Assembly: GCF_003990975.1 (NCBI RefSeq)
Contig: NZ_RZJR01000020.1
Location: 34,785-94,559 of the forward strand
Reading direction: 5' to 3'
DNA: 59,775 nt
Origin: Cohnella sp. AR92
Lineage (GTDB): Bacteria > Bacillota > Bacilli > Paenibacillales > Paenibacillaceae
Below are positions 36,339 to 42,848 of the stretch, in pieces. How positions within the stretch are numbered: the first letter of the stretch is position 1; the number at the start of each line of letters is the position of its first letter. The translations under genes and the position numbers were made by a program. The notes beneath the pieces are model-generated. The model was given only the letters and a program-made list of their open reading frames with translations, was not told the origin of the DNA and ran no database searches.

Positions 36339-36974
36339 ATGTTTAAGTTCAAGAAGAAGATGGCTCCGATCGTTCTTGCTGCCCTGGTAAGCTCCAGCTT
36401 GTTCGCGGCGACGTCGAGCGCGGCAACGGATTACTGGCAGAATTGGACCGACGGAGGCGGGACGGTCAATGCGGTGAACGGCTCCGGCGGCAACTACAGC
36501 GTGAATTGGTACAATACCGGGAACTTCGTCGTCGGCAAGGGCTGGACGACCGGTTCGCCGACCCGGACGATCAATTACAATGCCGGCGTCTGGGCTCCGT
36601 CCGGCAACGGCTACCTGACCCTCTATGGATGGACAAGGAACTCGCTCATCGAATATTACGTTGTCGACAGCTGGGGCACTTATCGTCCAACCGGCACGTA
36701 TAAAGGCTCCGTGAACAGCGACGGGGGAACTTATGATATCTATACGAATACGCGATACAATGCCCCTTCGATCGACGGCACTCAGACGTTCACCCAGTAT
36801 TGGAGCGTTCGCCAGTCGAAGAGACCGACGGGAAGCAACGTCTCGATCACCTTCAGCAACCATGTGAATGCATGGAGGAACGTCGGCATGAATCTGGGCA
36901 GCAGCTGGTCCTATCAGGTGCTTGCGACAGAGGGGTACCAAAGCAGCGGAAGCTCCAACGTAACGGTGTGGTAA
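36339..36974 (+). CDS. xynA: GH11 endo-1,4-beta-xylanase
   Basis: 211 aa. Signal peptide 1-28 (KKKM, hydrophobic core, TSSA), then one GH11 jelly-roll: DYWQNWTDGGG, nucleophile E105 in LIEYYVVDSWG, thumb loop segment TYDIYTNTRYNAPSIDGTQTF split around PSIDG, acid/base E198 in LATEGYQSSG, ending NVTVW. No carbohydrate-binding module. Secreted xylan depolymerase; controlled by catabolite repression through the cre in its promoter. Confidence 0.96.
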   Translation: MFKFKKKMAPIVLAALVSSSLFAATSSAATDYWQNWTDGGGTVNAVNGSGGNYSVNWYNTGNFVVGKGWTTGSPTRTINYNAGVWAPSGNGYLTLYGWTRNSLIEYYVVDSWGTYRPTGTYKGSVNSDGGTYDIYTNTRYNAPSIDGTQTFTQYWSVRQSKRPTGSNVSITFSNHVNAWRNVGMNLGSSWSYQVLATEGYQSSGSSNVTVW

Positions 36975-37002
36975 GGCAAGGGTTGTCATCCTGACTCTGA
37001 TT

Positions 37003-37040
37003 GGGCCTGCCGGTCTTCCAACCGGCGGGCTTGCCTTTCA
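37003..37040 (+). terminator. terminator after xynA
   Basis: GGGCCTGCCGGT / ACCGGCGGGCTT stem with wobble pairs and loop CTTCCA, followed by GCCTTTCATT. Confidence 0.65.
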
Positions 37041-37061
37041 TTAACCGGAAGGAGACCTCCT

Positions 37062-37934
37062 ATGAGAAAGGTTACGATATTCATCCTTATCGCGATGACG
37101 GCGCTTCTCAGCGCTTGCTCGCAAGAACGCGCGAACCCGAAAGCCGAGGCCGCGGAGAAAAAACCCGAACAACCGGACAATCTCGTGTTCGTCGAAGGCG
37201 GCCCTTTTACGAATAAAACCTCCAATTTCTTCGGCAAAAGCGTCACTCTATCGAATTTTTATATCGGCAAATACGAGGTTACCCAGAAGGAATGGCTCGA
37301 TGTCATGGGGAATAATCCCTCCGTCATAAAGGGAGGCAATCAGCCGGTAGAGATGGTCAGTTGGTACGACGCTATCGAATACTGCAACGAAAGAAGCCTT
37401 AAAGAGGGCTTAGAACCTTATTATGACGTGAACCGCAACAAGACCGACCCGAATAACAAGAGCGATAACGATAATCTGAAATGGACCGTAACGATCCGCG
37501 AAGGAGCGAACGGATATCGCTTGCCGACGGAGGCGGAGTGGGAATATGCCGCGAGCGGAGGCACGTTGAGCAAGAATTACCCGTACAGCGGAAGCGACGA
37601 TGCGAACGAGGTCGCCTGGTACTGGAGGAATTCCGGAGATCAATTCTTGTCGGGCGATTGGAGCTGGCCGGCAATCGAGAATAACCGCGGCGGCACGAAG
37701 GCGGTCGGAACCAAGAGCCCCAACGAGTTAGGCTTATACGACATGTCGGGCAACGTCAGGGAATGGTGCTGGGACTGGTATAAGGACGCGGACAGCGAGA
37801 GCGGCATCTTCCGGGTGGTCAAAGGCGGAGGCTGGATCGGAGATGTCAGCAACGACGAGGTTTCCTTCCGGGGCAAGTTCGAGGCGAACGGCTATGGGCC
37901 GGATCAAGGGTTCCGGGTGGTACGAGGGGAATAA
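37062..37934 (+). CDS. FGE/SUMF1-domain lipoprotein without catalytic cysteines
   Basis: 290 aa. Signal peptide with lipobox LLSAC (C19), then a formylglycine-generating-enzyme-type fold: FVEGGPFTNKT, VTQKEWLDVMGNNPS, PVEMVSWYDAIEYCNERS, YRLPTEAEWEYAASGG, MSGNVREWCWDWY, RVVKGGGW and the final GFRVVRG. The CxxxxC pair that makes formylglycine in true FGE is replaced by SFRGKF. So it is likely a carbohydrate-, protein- or metal-binding surface lipoprotein rather than a sulfatase activator. No sulfatase gene is nearby. Confidence 0.88.
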   Translation: MRKVTIFILIAMTALLSACSQERANPKAEAAEKKPEQPDNLVFVEGGPFTNKTSNFFGKSVTLSNFYIGKYEVTQKEWLDVMGNNPSVIKGGNQPVEMVSWYDAIEYCNERSLKEGLEPYYDVNRNKTDPNNKSDNDNLKWTVTIREGANGYRLPTEAEWEYAASGGTLSKNYPYSGSDDANEVAWYWRNSGDQFLSGDWSWPAIENNRGGTKAVGTKSPNELGLYDMSGNVREWCWDWYKDADSESGIFRVVKGGGWIGDVSNDEVSFRGKFEANGYGPDQGFRVVRGE

Positions 37935-37940
37935 GGAGGG

Positions 37941-37975
37941 AAGTCCGAGCGGCGGCAGAGCTGCCCGGACTTTCG
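37941..37975. terminator. hairpin between convergent genes
   Basis: AAGTCCG / CGGACTT with inner GGCAG/CTGCC, followed by TCGTCCTTTT on the plus strand. Confidence 0.6.
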
Positions 37976-37980
37976 TCCTT

Positions 37981-38793
37981 TTATTCGTTTATGCTCCGCA
38001 GCCCGTAACGCGACAGAGCTTTGGCCGCGGACTCGTTCATTCGGGACCGGAGCCGCGCGTTCTCTTCGATTCTTACGCGCAAGCCGAGGAAGCGAATCTT
38101 GGATAAGAGAAACTCGCTCTCGTCCGACGGATAGGCGACATGAATTCGGTAGGTATCGGATGCATCGTCGTAGGATACCGACTTCTCGAAGCAGGAGAAA
38201 GCATACAAGATTCGGGATAATTCCGCGTTGTAGGATGGAACGACTTGAATGACGGCCGTCTCCCGACGCTGGTCAAGCAAACGCTCCAGACGCTCTCGAA
38301 GCTCGGCGACTCGTTCCTCGGGCAGCGCCGTTTCCTCCGCGTCCAAGATATTTTGCAGCTTGGTGGACATCAGCGAACGGTTGCGGGTGCAATACCATTG
38401 CAGGTACCATTCCCGTTTGACCATGTTGTATTCAAGCTTATACGGCAGACCGGACTGGCCGGCTTTCACCCCGCCGCCCTTGATTCGATAAGAGAGTCGA
38501 ATCCCCCGATTCAGCATGATCGTCCGGCGGAGGGAGCGCAGCAGCGGATGATAGACTTGCCGCTCGCGGCTCTTGGCCTTCTCCATGATGATCTCGCGAA
38601 TCCCGGTGGAAGCCTCGGCTTGCAGGAGCTGTCGAAGCGTACTCAGAGTCCCTGGGGCAAAAGCGTCGTTCGACGCCGGGTGCTCCAGCATCGTCTTGAG
38701 CCAAGTCCGTTCCTGCGAGGTGAGCGCGAAGGAGCCGGCTTCGTCGAGGCGAGCGATGATCTGAAAGTTAAAGATCTTCTCGAACAGGTTCAT
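37981..38793 (-). CDS. WYL-domain transcriptional regulator (second of pair)
   Basis: 270 aa from ATG 38793, placed by overlap with the previous gene. The core is a WYL domain (about 80-175; GIRLSYRIKGG, EYNMVKREWYLQWYCTRNRSLMS) and a C-terminal WCX-like extension (VPSYNAELSRILYAFSCFEK, IHVAYPSDESEFLLSKIRFLG). An N-terminal helix-turn-helix is not obvious. WYL domains are known sensors of nucleic acids or nucleotides and often regulate defence or RNA-repair loci. It overlaps the upstream WYL gene by 26 bases, so the two are coupled and may form a heteromer. Confidence 0.85.
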   Translation of the reverse strand: MNLFEKIFNFQIIARLDEAGSFALTSQERTWLKTMLEHPASNDAFAPGTLSTLRQLLQAEASTGIREIIMEKAKSRERQVYHPLLRSLRRTIMLNRGIRLSYRIKGGGVKAGQSGLPYKLEYNMVKREWYLQWYCTRNRSLMSTKLQNILDAEETALPEERVAELRERLERLLDQRRETAVIQVVPSYNAELSRILYAFSCFEKSVSYDDASDTYRIHVAYPSDESEFLLSKIRFLGLRVRIEENARLRSRMNESAAKALSRYGLRSINE

Positions 38794-40186
38794 AATACTT
38801 CTGAATCTCCTTCCACTCCGCGATAAACTCCTTCCGAAGCCAAGCCGGCTCCAGCACCTCGCAGCTCGACCCGAAGCTTCGCAGCCAAGGCTTGATCTCG
38901 TAGATTCCGTTGACGGTAATCTCGTATAGGAACGACGCTTCGGATTCTTCCGTAATGGTCCCCCACTGCCCTTGCGCTTCGACCCGTTCGCGAACGAAGT
39001 TGGCGCCGGACCGATCGGGGTTGAAGAAGCGCGCCGCAACCTTTACGGGACGCAGCGTATCCGTCACCCAACTGGTGCCCATCTGCTCCTCGAGAAGGCC
39101 CAATCTCCGGGAGAAGTCCTCCTCCGGGACGACCTCGCCTTCTTCGATCTGAGTCAAACCTTCCATCCGGAATTTCATGACGCCAAGCCGCGAGCTGTGC
39201 CCGATCAAATACCAACGCCCGTATTGATGATCGTACACGACCCGCAGGGGGAGAACGGACTGCATATGGCCCTCCGTCTCCCGCTCGAAGAGAGGGTTCG
39301 TATTCTGGGAGGCGTAGTTCTTGCCCTTCTTCGGCGAGAGATAGAGGAAGCTCAGCTTCTTGCGCTGCTGAACGGCCTTGAAAATGGTAAATAGATGCGC
39401 TTCATCGAGAATGCGAGAGTGGTAATGATACTTATATCGATGGGTCTCCATCGCTTCCGGGTCCATGCCTCGCCGGCGCAGAGCTTTCTTGAGAGTGTCG
39501 CGCAATAAATATCCTTGTACGGAAGGAACCTGCGTATTGGCTAGAACATCGACGTAGTCGAACAGATCCAAGAGTTCGTCGTCCGACAGCGTATTGACGA
39601 GATCGTTGGCAGCCTTGTATTTATAAGGCCGCTTCTCGTCCGTGCGGACGATCACCCCGACTTCCTCGAGGTACTTCAAGTCCCCGCGCACGGTCTTCTC
39701 GTCGGGAAGCGGGTAATCCTCCGGCATCTGCTCGAAGAGGATGTCCTGCAGTTCCTTGGCGGTCCGCACATCCGTCTGGAGCGCCGTCAATAGCAGAGTA
39801 AGCCGGATGCTCTCCGTTTCCTTGAGCGACTTGGCGCGATACAAGAAGAGGAGCAGCGGATCGGCGGATTCGTAGTAATTGTAGCGAAGGCCGTCGGCCA
39901 GCTCGGCTCCTTGCTCGTTCGGGAGGGTCTGCTGCAGGGTGCCGAGCATCTCCTTAAGGTTCCGGACCGTCTTGTCATAGGTGTGCACGGAGATGCCGAG
40001 CCGGTCGGCGAACTGCTGCCTGCTGTACGCGCCTCCGGCTAACGCCAGCATGCGAAGGAATTGAATCTCTTTATCGAAGCTTTCACGAGCCACTCGCTTC
40101 TCCTCCAGCCTGTTCGGAATCGGTATGTTCTTCATTTTAACAATCGGGATTGCTGGGGGAAATGGAAAATTTTTAACCGTCGCCAT
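38768..40186 (-). CDS. HTH-WYL transcriptional regulator (first of pair)
   Basis: 472 aa from ATG 40186. N-terminal helix-turn-helix about 50-115 (LRMLALAGGAYSRQQFADRLGISVHTYDKTVRNLKEM is one such region), second winged-helix region near 165-205 (DEKTVRGDLKYLEEVGVIVRT), WYL domain about 275-360 (KKLSFLYLSPKKG, VYDHQYGRWYLIGHSS), and WCX region to the end. It starts a divergon with the small gene at 40318 and faces the tRNA/Y RNA/Ro60/RtcB cluster; therefore the best candidate regulator of that cluster, replacing the sigma-54 regulator RtcR of Enterobacteria. A 41-bp segment including its start codon recurs 801 bases away in front of the Y RNA. Confidence 0.87.
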   Translation of the reverse strand: MATVKNFPFPPAIPIVKMKNIPIPNRLEEKRVARESFDKEIQFLRMLALAGGAYSRQQFADRLGISVHTYDKTVRNLKEMLGTLQQTLPNEQGAELADGLRYNYYESADPLLLFLYRAKSLKETESIRLTLLLTALQTDVRTAKELQDILFEQMPEDYPLPDEKTVRGDLKYLEEVGVIVRTDEKRPYKYKAANDLVNTLSDDELLDLFDYVDVLANTQVPSVQGYLLRDTLKKALRRRGMDPEAMETHRYKYHYHSRILDEAHLFTIFKAVQQRKKLSFLYLSPKKGKNYASQNTNPLFERETEGHMQSVLPLRVVYDHQYGRWYLIGHSSRLGVMKFRMEGLTQIEEGEVVPEEDFSRRLGLLEEQMGTSWVTDTLRPVKVAARFFNPDRSGANFVRERVEAQGQWGTITEESEASFLYEITVNGIYEIKPWLRSFGSSCEVLEPAWLRKEFIAEWKEIQKYYEPVREDL

Positions 40187-40202
40187 ACTTTCGCCCTGTT
40201 CG
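40162..40202. repeat. 41-bp element, copy 1 (at WYL gene start)
   Basis: Matches 40963-41003 at 34 of 41 positions with no gap. The central core CCGTCG.CATACTT.CGCC is best kept. On the minus strand it spans the ribosome-binding region and first eight codons of the WYL gene (MATVKNFP); copy 2 reads MTTEKYYP then a stop. Confidence 0.8.
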
Positions 40203-40263
40203 CGGCTCTCCGTTTCGTCGATAATCAAGTTGTGAAGCCGAGGCCGCAAGGCGCGGATCCACA

Positions 40264-40281
40264 TCACGGAGGGTTCCGTGA
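40264..40281. promoter_or_regulatory. 18-bp palindrome, candidate operator
   Basis: TCACGGAGGGTTCCGTGA: 7-bp perfect arms around GGGT, in the divergent gap between the WYL regulator and the 57-aa gene. Suits a dimeric regulator, or forms a hairpin in the leader of the small gene. Confidence 0.5.
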
Positions 40282-40317
40282 ATCCAATTAACTTTGAAGA
40301 GAAAGGAGTGCGGCAGC

Positions 40318-40491
40318 ATGCGCGAGATGAATCGACTCGAATGGACGTTTAATCCGGAGTACTTAGAGCAGCCGTTTATTAATGAGCAAGAGAGCAACGA
40401 AACGCATGACTTCCTCCTCCAATCTTATAAAGGCATTCTTTACAGGCGCAGACCCGTCCCGGTTCGTCGGTTGTTGTTCTCCACAGCCTGA
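40318..40491 (+). CDS. 57-aa protein, unknown
   Basis: Begins MREMNRLEWTFNPEYLEQPF, middle acidic (NEQESNETHD), C-terminal half basic (YRRRPVPVRRLL). AAAGGAGTG lies 9 bases upstream; an earlier in-frame ATG (40294) has no such site. It has a terminator 35 bases downstream. It may be a real small gene of the RNA-repair divergon, but I recognise no family; its low complexity C-terminus leaves doubt. Confidence 0.5.
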   Translation: MREMNRLEWTFNPEYLEQPFINEQESNETHDFLLQSYKGILYRRRPVPVRRLLFSTA

Positions 40492-40525
40492 CTCCGTTAG
40501 AGGTCGTCTACATAAGCGTTGATGT

Positions 40526-40556
40526 AAAGACTGCTTGATGCCGAGCGGTCTTTTTC
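40526..40556 (+). terminator. Rho-independent terminator
   Basis: AAAGACTGC / GCGGTCTTT stem (one G-U pair), 10-base loop, then TTCT. It would end the transcript of the 57-aa gene. Confidence 0.75.
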
Positions 40557-40578
40557 TATGGCTGGAATAGCCGTGGAG

Positions 40579-40608
40579 AAGGACTCGGAGGCAAACGGTA
40601 GTCTTTTT
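40579..40608 (+). terminator. second terminator-like hairpin
   Basis: AAGGACT / AGTCTTT stem of 7 bp with a 14-base loop followed by TT and CTT. Either a tandem terminator or the end of a short independent RNA. Confidence 0.55.
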
Positions 40609-40766
40609 CTTATGGAGCTTGATCGCTGCCGAGTCGCTGATTTCCTGCAGTCTTGTAGGTGTTGAACGGCAATGGGATAGCTCCGCTATATGGATGGGCC
40701 AAATCACAAAGACTGCCGCAGACGGCGGTTGACAGATGGCGGGGAATACCCGCGCCTATCCGCCAC

Positions 40767-40844
40767 GGCGTGGTGGTGAAACTGGATGAACACACGGGCC
40801 TTTCAAGTCCGGATCTGCGGGTTCGAGCCCCGTCCACGCCTCCA
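40767..40844 (+). tRNA. tRNA or tRNA-like gene, anticodon UUC (Glu-type)
   Basis: 78 bases including encoded CCA. Acceptor GGCGTGG / CCACGCC with discriminator T; D-stem GTG/CAC with a 12-base loop containing GG; anticodon arm CGGGC-CTTTCAA-GTCCG, anticodon TTC; 5-base variable region; T-arm GCGGG-TTCGAGC-CCCGT. The D-arm looks like that of a Leu/Ser-type tRNA, while the short variable loop and the UUC anticodon do not, and it does not resemble the standard Firmicute tRNA-Glu. So it may be a specialised or decoy tRNA. It lies 8 bases before the next tRNA and in the same direction as Ro60. Confidence 0.75.
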
Positions 40845-40851
40845 ATTCCAT

Positions 40852-40926
40852 AGGGTTGTAGCTCAGCGGTAGAGCGCCTGATTGTTAATCGGGTCGTCGC
40901 AGGTTCGAGCCCTGCCAACCCTGCCA
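40852..40926 (+). tRNA. tRNA-Asn (GUU)
   Basis: 75 bases with encoded CCA. Acceptor AGGGTTG / CAACCCT, discriminator G; T8 A9; D-arm GCTC-AGCGGTA-GAGC; anticodon arm CCTGA-TTGTTAA-TCGGG, anticodon GTT; variable TCGTC; T-arm GCAGG-TTCGAGC-CCTGC. Every tRNA position is filled, so it should be processed and charged. The acceptor stem differs from the usual Bacillus tRNA-Asn (TCCGCAG...), which marks it as an extra, non-housekeeping copy. Confidence 0.85.
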
Positions 40927-40962
40927 AACTTTAGATCGAAAGGAAGAAGCCGCACTTTGCTT

Positions 40963-41003
40963 ATGGATAATATTTCTCCGTCGTCATACTTCCGCCATGT
41001 TCG
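40963..41003. repeat. 41-bp element, copy 2 (before Y RNA)
   Basis: Second copy of the element at 40162-40202, 34/41 identical, 801 bases downstream and 66 bases before the Y RNA stem. Weaker collinear similarity continues for about 45 bases (GATA..AAG..TGAAG.CGAGG..AAGGC). Likely a shared control region. Confidence 0.75.
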
Positions 41004-41069
41004 GAGGGCCGAGGATGAGCGAAGATAGAAGCATGAAGACGAGGTAAGGCAATAACCGTTGAGGCGCAT

Positions 41070-41170
41070 GGAAGGGTTACTTCGACTTTTAATCGGCTTG
41101 TCGTTGGTTCGAGTCCAACTCCCGCCGGTAGGCGGGATAGCTCAGTTGGTAGAGCAGCATGTACCTTTCC
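41070..41170 (+). ncRNA. Y RNA with circularly permuted tRNA-Lys-like domain
   Basis: Order of parts: stem 5' strand GGAAGGGTTAC (41070-41080); anticodon-like arm TCGA-CTTTTAA-TCGG (41082-41096, loop identical to that of tRNA-Lys UUU); variable region; T-arm GTTGG-TTCGAGT-CCAAC (41103-41119); acceptor stem TCCCGCC-GGTA-GGCGGGA (41120-41137), 3' strand first and closed by a 4-base loop; TA; D-arm GCTC-AGTTGGTA-GAGC (41140-41155); stem 3' strand GTACCTTTCC (41161-41170), which pairs with the 5' strand leaving one bulged T. A tRNA opened between its D-arm and anticodon arm and hung on a bulged stem is the known plan of bacterial YrlA-type Y RNAs, which bind Ro60 through the stem. The Ro60 gene starts 157 bases downstream on the same strand. 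Confidence 0.85.
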
Positions 41171-41215
41171 GCCGCATTTCCTCAATGGGATTAACAAGTC
41201 GCCGGCGAAGCGCCG

Positions 41216-41289
41216 GGGAGGGTTACTCCGACACTTTAGGGTAGTGAATGGGCTTTATGGCAGGTTCGAGTCCTGCAATTAACCTTCCC
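41216..41289 (+). ncRNA. second Y-RNA-like stem RNA with a single T-arm
   Basis: Closing stem GGGAGGGTTA (41216-41225) / TAACCTTCCC (41280-41289), 10 bp with one G-U; inside it CACT-TTAGGGT-AGTG (41232-41246) and a perfect tRNA T-arm GCAGG-TTCGAGT-CCTGC (41260-41276). The 5' part (AGGGTTACTCCGAC) copies that of the first Y RNA (AGGGTTACTTCGAC). No D-arm or acceptor stem. A tight hairpin CCGGCG-AAG-CGCCGG (41202-41216) abuts its 5' end. It lies in the leader of the Ro60 gene and ends 24 bases before its ribosome-binding site, so it could be a separate small RNA or a leader element bound by Ro60. Confidence 0.6.
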
Positions 41290-41327
41290 TCTTCTTCTTC
41301 GCCGGTTCAATTAAGGAGGCTATAAAG

Positions 41328-42833
41328 ATGAGCATCGCAAAGAAATTGTTTTCGGCGATCAAGCCGAACATGACAAACCGAGACGGCTATCCGGCTTTTG
41401 CCCGTTCCGCGGAAGAGCAGTACGTGCAGACGCTGGTGACCAATACATTCGGCAATACGTTCTATGCCGATCAGCAAGAGCTGCTGGCGGAAGCGGATGG
41501 GCTGCATCGCGAGATGGCGCAGAGCAATCCGCAATTCATGGCCAAGGCTCTGGTCTACGCAAGAAACGAAGGATACATGAGGCTGCAGCCCTTATACGGC
41601 CTAGCAATTCTGTCGGCATATCGTCCGGACTTGTTCGCCAAGGTCTTCTTGCAGGTCGTGAGAATTCCTTCGGACCTGACCGACTTCCTGACCATCCTGC
41701 AAGGAATGGGCAGAGGGGAAGGCGGCCGGGCGGTCAAGCGGCAGGTGAACCGATTCCTGAGCGGCGTATCCGAGTACTGGGCCATCAAGTACAATGGCCG
41801 CGGCCGCGGCTACAACCTGGGCGATGCGATCGCGACGGCTCACCCGAAGCCCGCCGACCTGAAGCAGCAAGCGCTATTCCGCTACCTTCGCGGCCAGGAG
41901 GCCAACCTGACTCTTCTTCCTCAAGTAGAGGCCTATGAGCAATTGAAGCGTGCGGCTACCGAGGCGGAACAGCTGCATTGGATCGAGACCGGCAAGCTGC
42001 CTCACGAGGTCGTAACCGGCGCGGTCAAGCCGACCAAGGCGGTATGGGAAGCGTTGATCGACCAGATGCCGACGTTCGCGCTGCTGCGCCATCTCAACAC
42101 TCTCGATCGGTCCGGCACGCTCGACAACCGGTACAACATGGAGAAGGTCGTCGCCCGACTGACCGACCAGAGGGCGCTGCAGAAGGCGAAGATTCTGCCT
42201 TTCCGGTTCGCCAAGGCTTTCCGTCAGGTACAGGATTCGCAGCTTCGGGATGCCCTGCGGGATGCGGTCGAGTACACCTTCGCCAATCTGCCCGAGCTCG
42301 AAGACCGGACGGCCATCTTCCTGGACATCTCCGGATCGATGAACGGCGAGTACCTCCAGATCGGTTCGGTATTCGCGCTGGCGTTGTATAAGAAGACTCA
42401 GGGCAACTCCCTGTTCTGGCTGTTCGACACCGAAGTCGAGGATGCGAAGCCGTCTCGCCGGGACAGCATTCTGTCGCAAGCGGACCGCATCCATGCCCGC
42501 GGCGGCACGGATACCGGAGCGCCGGTGCGCAAGCTTCTGGCCGAACGCCGCAAGGTCGATCAGATCGTTATCATCACGGATGAACAGCAGAATAGCGGAA
42601 GTCCGTTCTATAAGGCTCTGCTTCAATACCGTACCAAGGTAAACCCGAACGTCAAGGCGTTCATCATCGATATCGCGCCTTACCGCAGCGCCATGGTTCC
42701 GCCGCAGGACCGCCATACGTTCTACATCTACGGCTGGAGCGATACCGTGCTGAGCTACATCGCTCAGACGGCCAAGGGCTATGATTCGATGGTTCAACAA
42801 ATCGAAGCTATTCCTATAGAATCCGACTTATAG
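41328..42833 (+). CDS. rsr: Ro60/Rsr, TROVE-domain RNA-binding protein
   Basis: 501 aa, AAGGAGG 8 bases before ATG 41328. HEAT-like TROVE ring about 15-330 (MAKALVYARNEGYMRLQPLYGLAIL, FLSGVSEYWAIKYNGRGRGYN), then a von Willebrand A domain about 328-490 with MIDAS: D333 in FLDISGSMN, GGTDTGAP and IITDEQQ. Ro60 proteins form a doughnut that binds misfolded RNA ends in the hole and Y RNA on the outside; in bacteria the Y RNA links Ro60 to nucleases. First gene of a three-gene operon with an MNT nucleotidyltransferase and RtcB, and directly preceded by Y RNAs. Confidence 0.95.
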   Translation: MSIAKKLFSAIKPNMTNRDGYPAFARSAEEQYVQTLVTNTFGNTFYADQQELLAEADGLHREMAQSNPQFMAKALVYARNEGYMRLQPLYGLAILSAYRPDLFAKVFLQVVRIPSDLTDFLTILQGMGRGEGGRAVKRQVNRFLSGVSEYWAIKYNGRGRGYNLGDAIATAHPKPADLKQQALFRYLRGQEANLTLLPQVEAYEQLKRAATEAEQLHWIETGKLPHEVVTGAVKPTKAVWEALIDQMPTFALLRHLNTLDRSGTLDNRYNMEKVVARLTDQRALQKAKILPFRFAKAFRQVQDSQLRDALRDAVEYTFANLPELEDRTAIFLDISGSMNGEYLQIGSVFALALYKKTQGNSLFWLFDTEVEDAKPSRRDSILSQADRIHARGGTDTGAPVRKLLAERRKVDQIVIITDEQQNSGSPFYKALLQYRTKVNPNVKAFIIDIAPYRSAMVPPQDRHTFYIYGWSDTVLSYIAQTAKGYDSMVQQIEAIPIESDL

Positions 42834-42848
42834 GAAAGGTGATAACAT

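Larger units (their letters stand above)
40492..40766 (+). other. noncoding stretch before the tRNA array, hairpin-rich
   Basis: No credible protein. Contains two terminator-like hairpins (40526-40556 and 40579-40608), a small hairpin CTGCCG-CAGA-CGGCGG (about 40712-40727), and GCGGG-GAATA-CCCGC just before the first tRNA. The two T-tracts sit in similar text (GTCTTTTTCTATGG and GTCTTTTTCTTATGG), so the second may be a duplicated copy. A short RNA could end at either. Confidence 0.5.

Noticed and set aside
38827..39039. N-terminal extension of the second WYL gene upstream of 38793
   Set aside because: The added sequence is a Ser/Arg-rich out-of-frame reading of the first WYL gene; the overlap start at 38793 gives a normal protein.
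40140..40320. Sigma-54 promoter as used by rtcBA in E. coli
   Set aside because: No TGGCA-N7-TTGC-like pair was found, and the regulators here are WYL proteins, not RtcR.
40610..40927. Minus-strand frame of 105 codons (starts AGLAGLEPATT)
   Set aside because: It is the familiar false protein read antisense through tRNA genes; it has no ribosome-binding site and overlaps both tRNAs.
41103..41155. Ordinary tRNA at this site
   Set aside because: The D-arm lies after the T-arm and the acceptor strands are in reversed order around a 4-base loop, so a standard tRNA cannot form; it is read as a permuted Y RNA domain.
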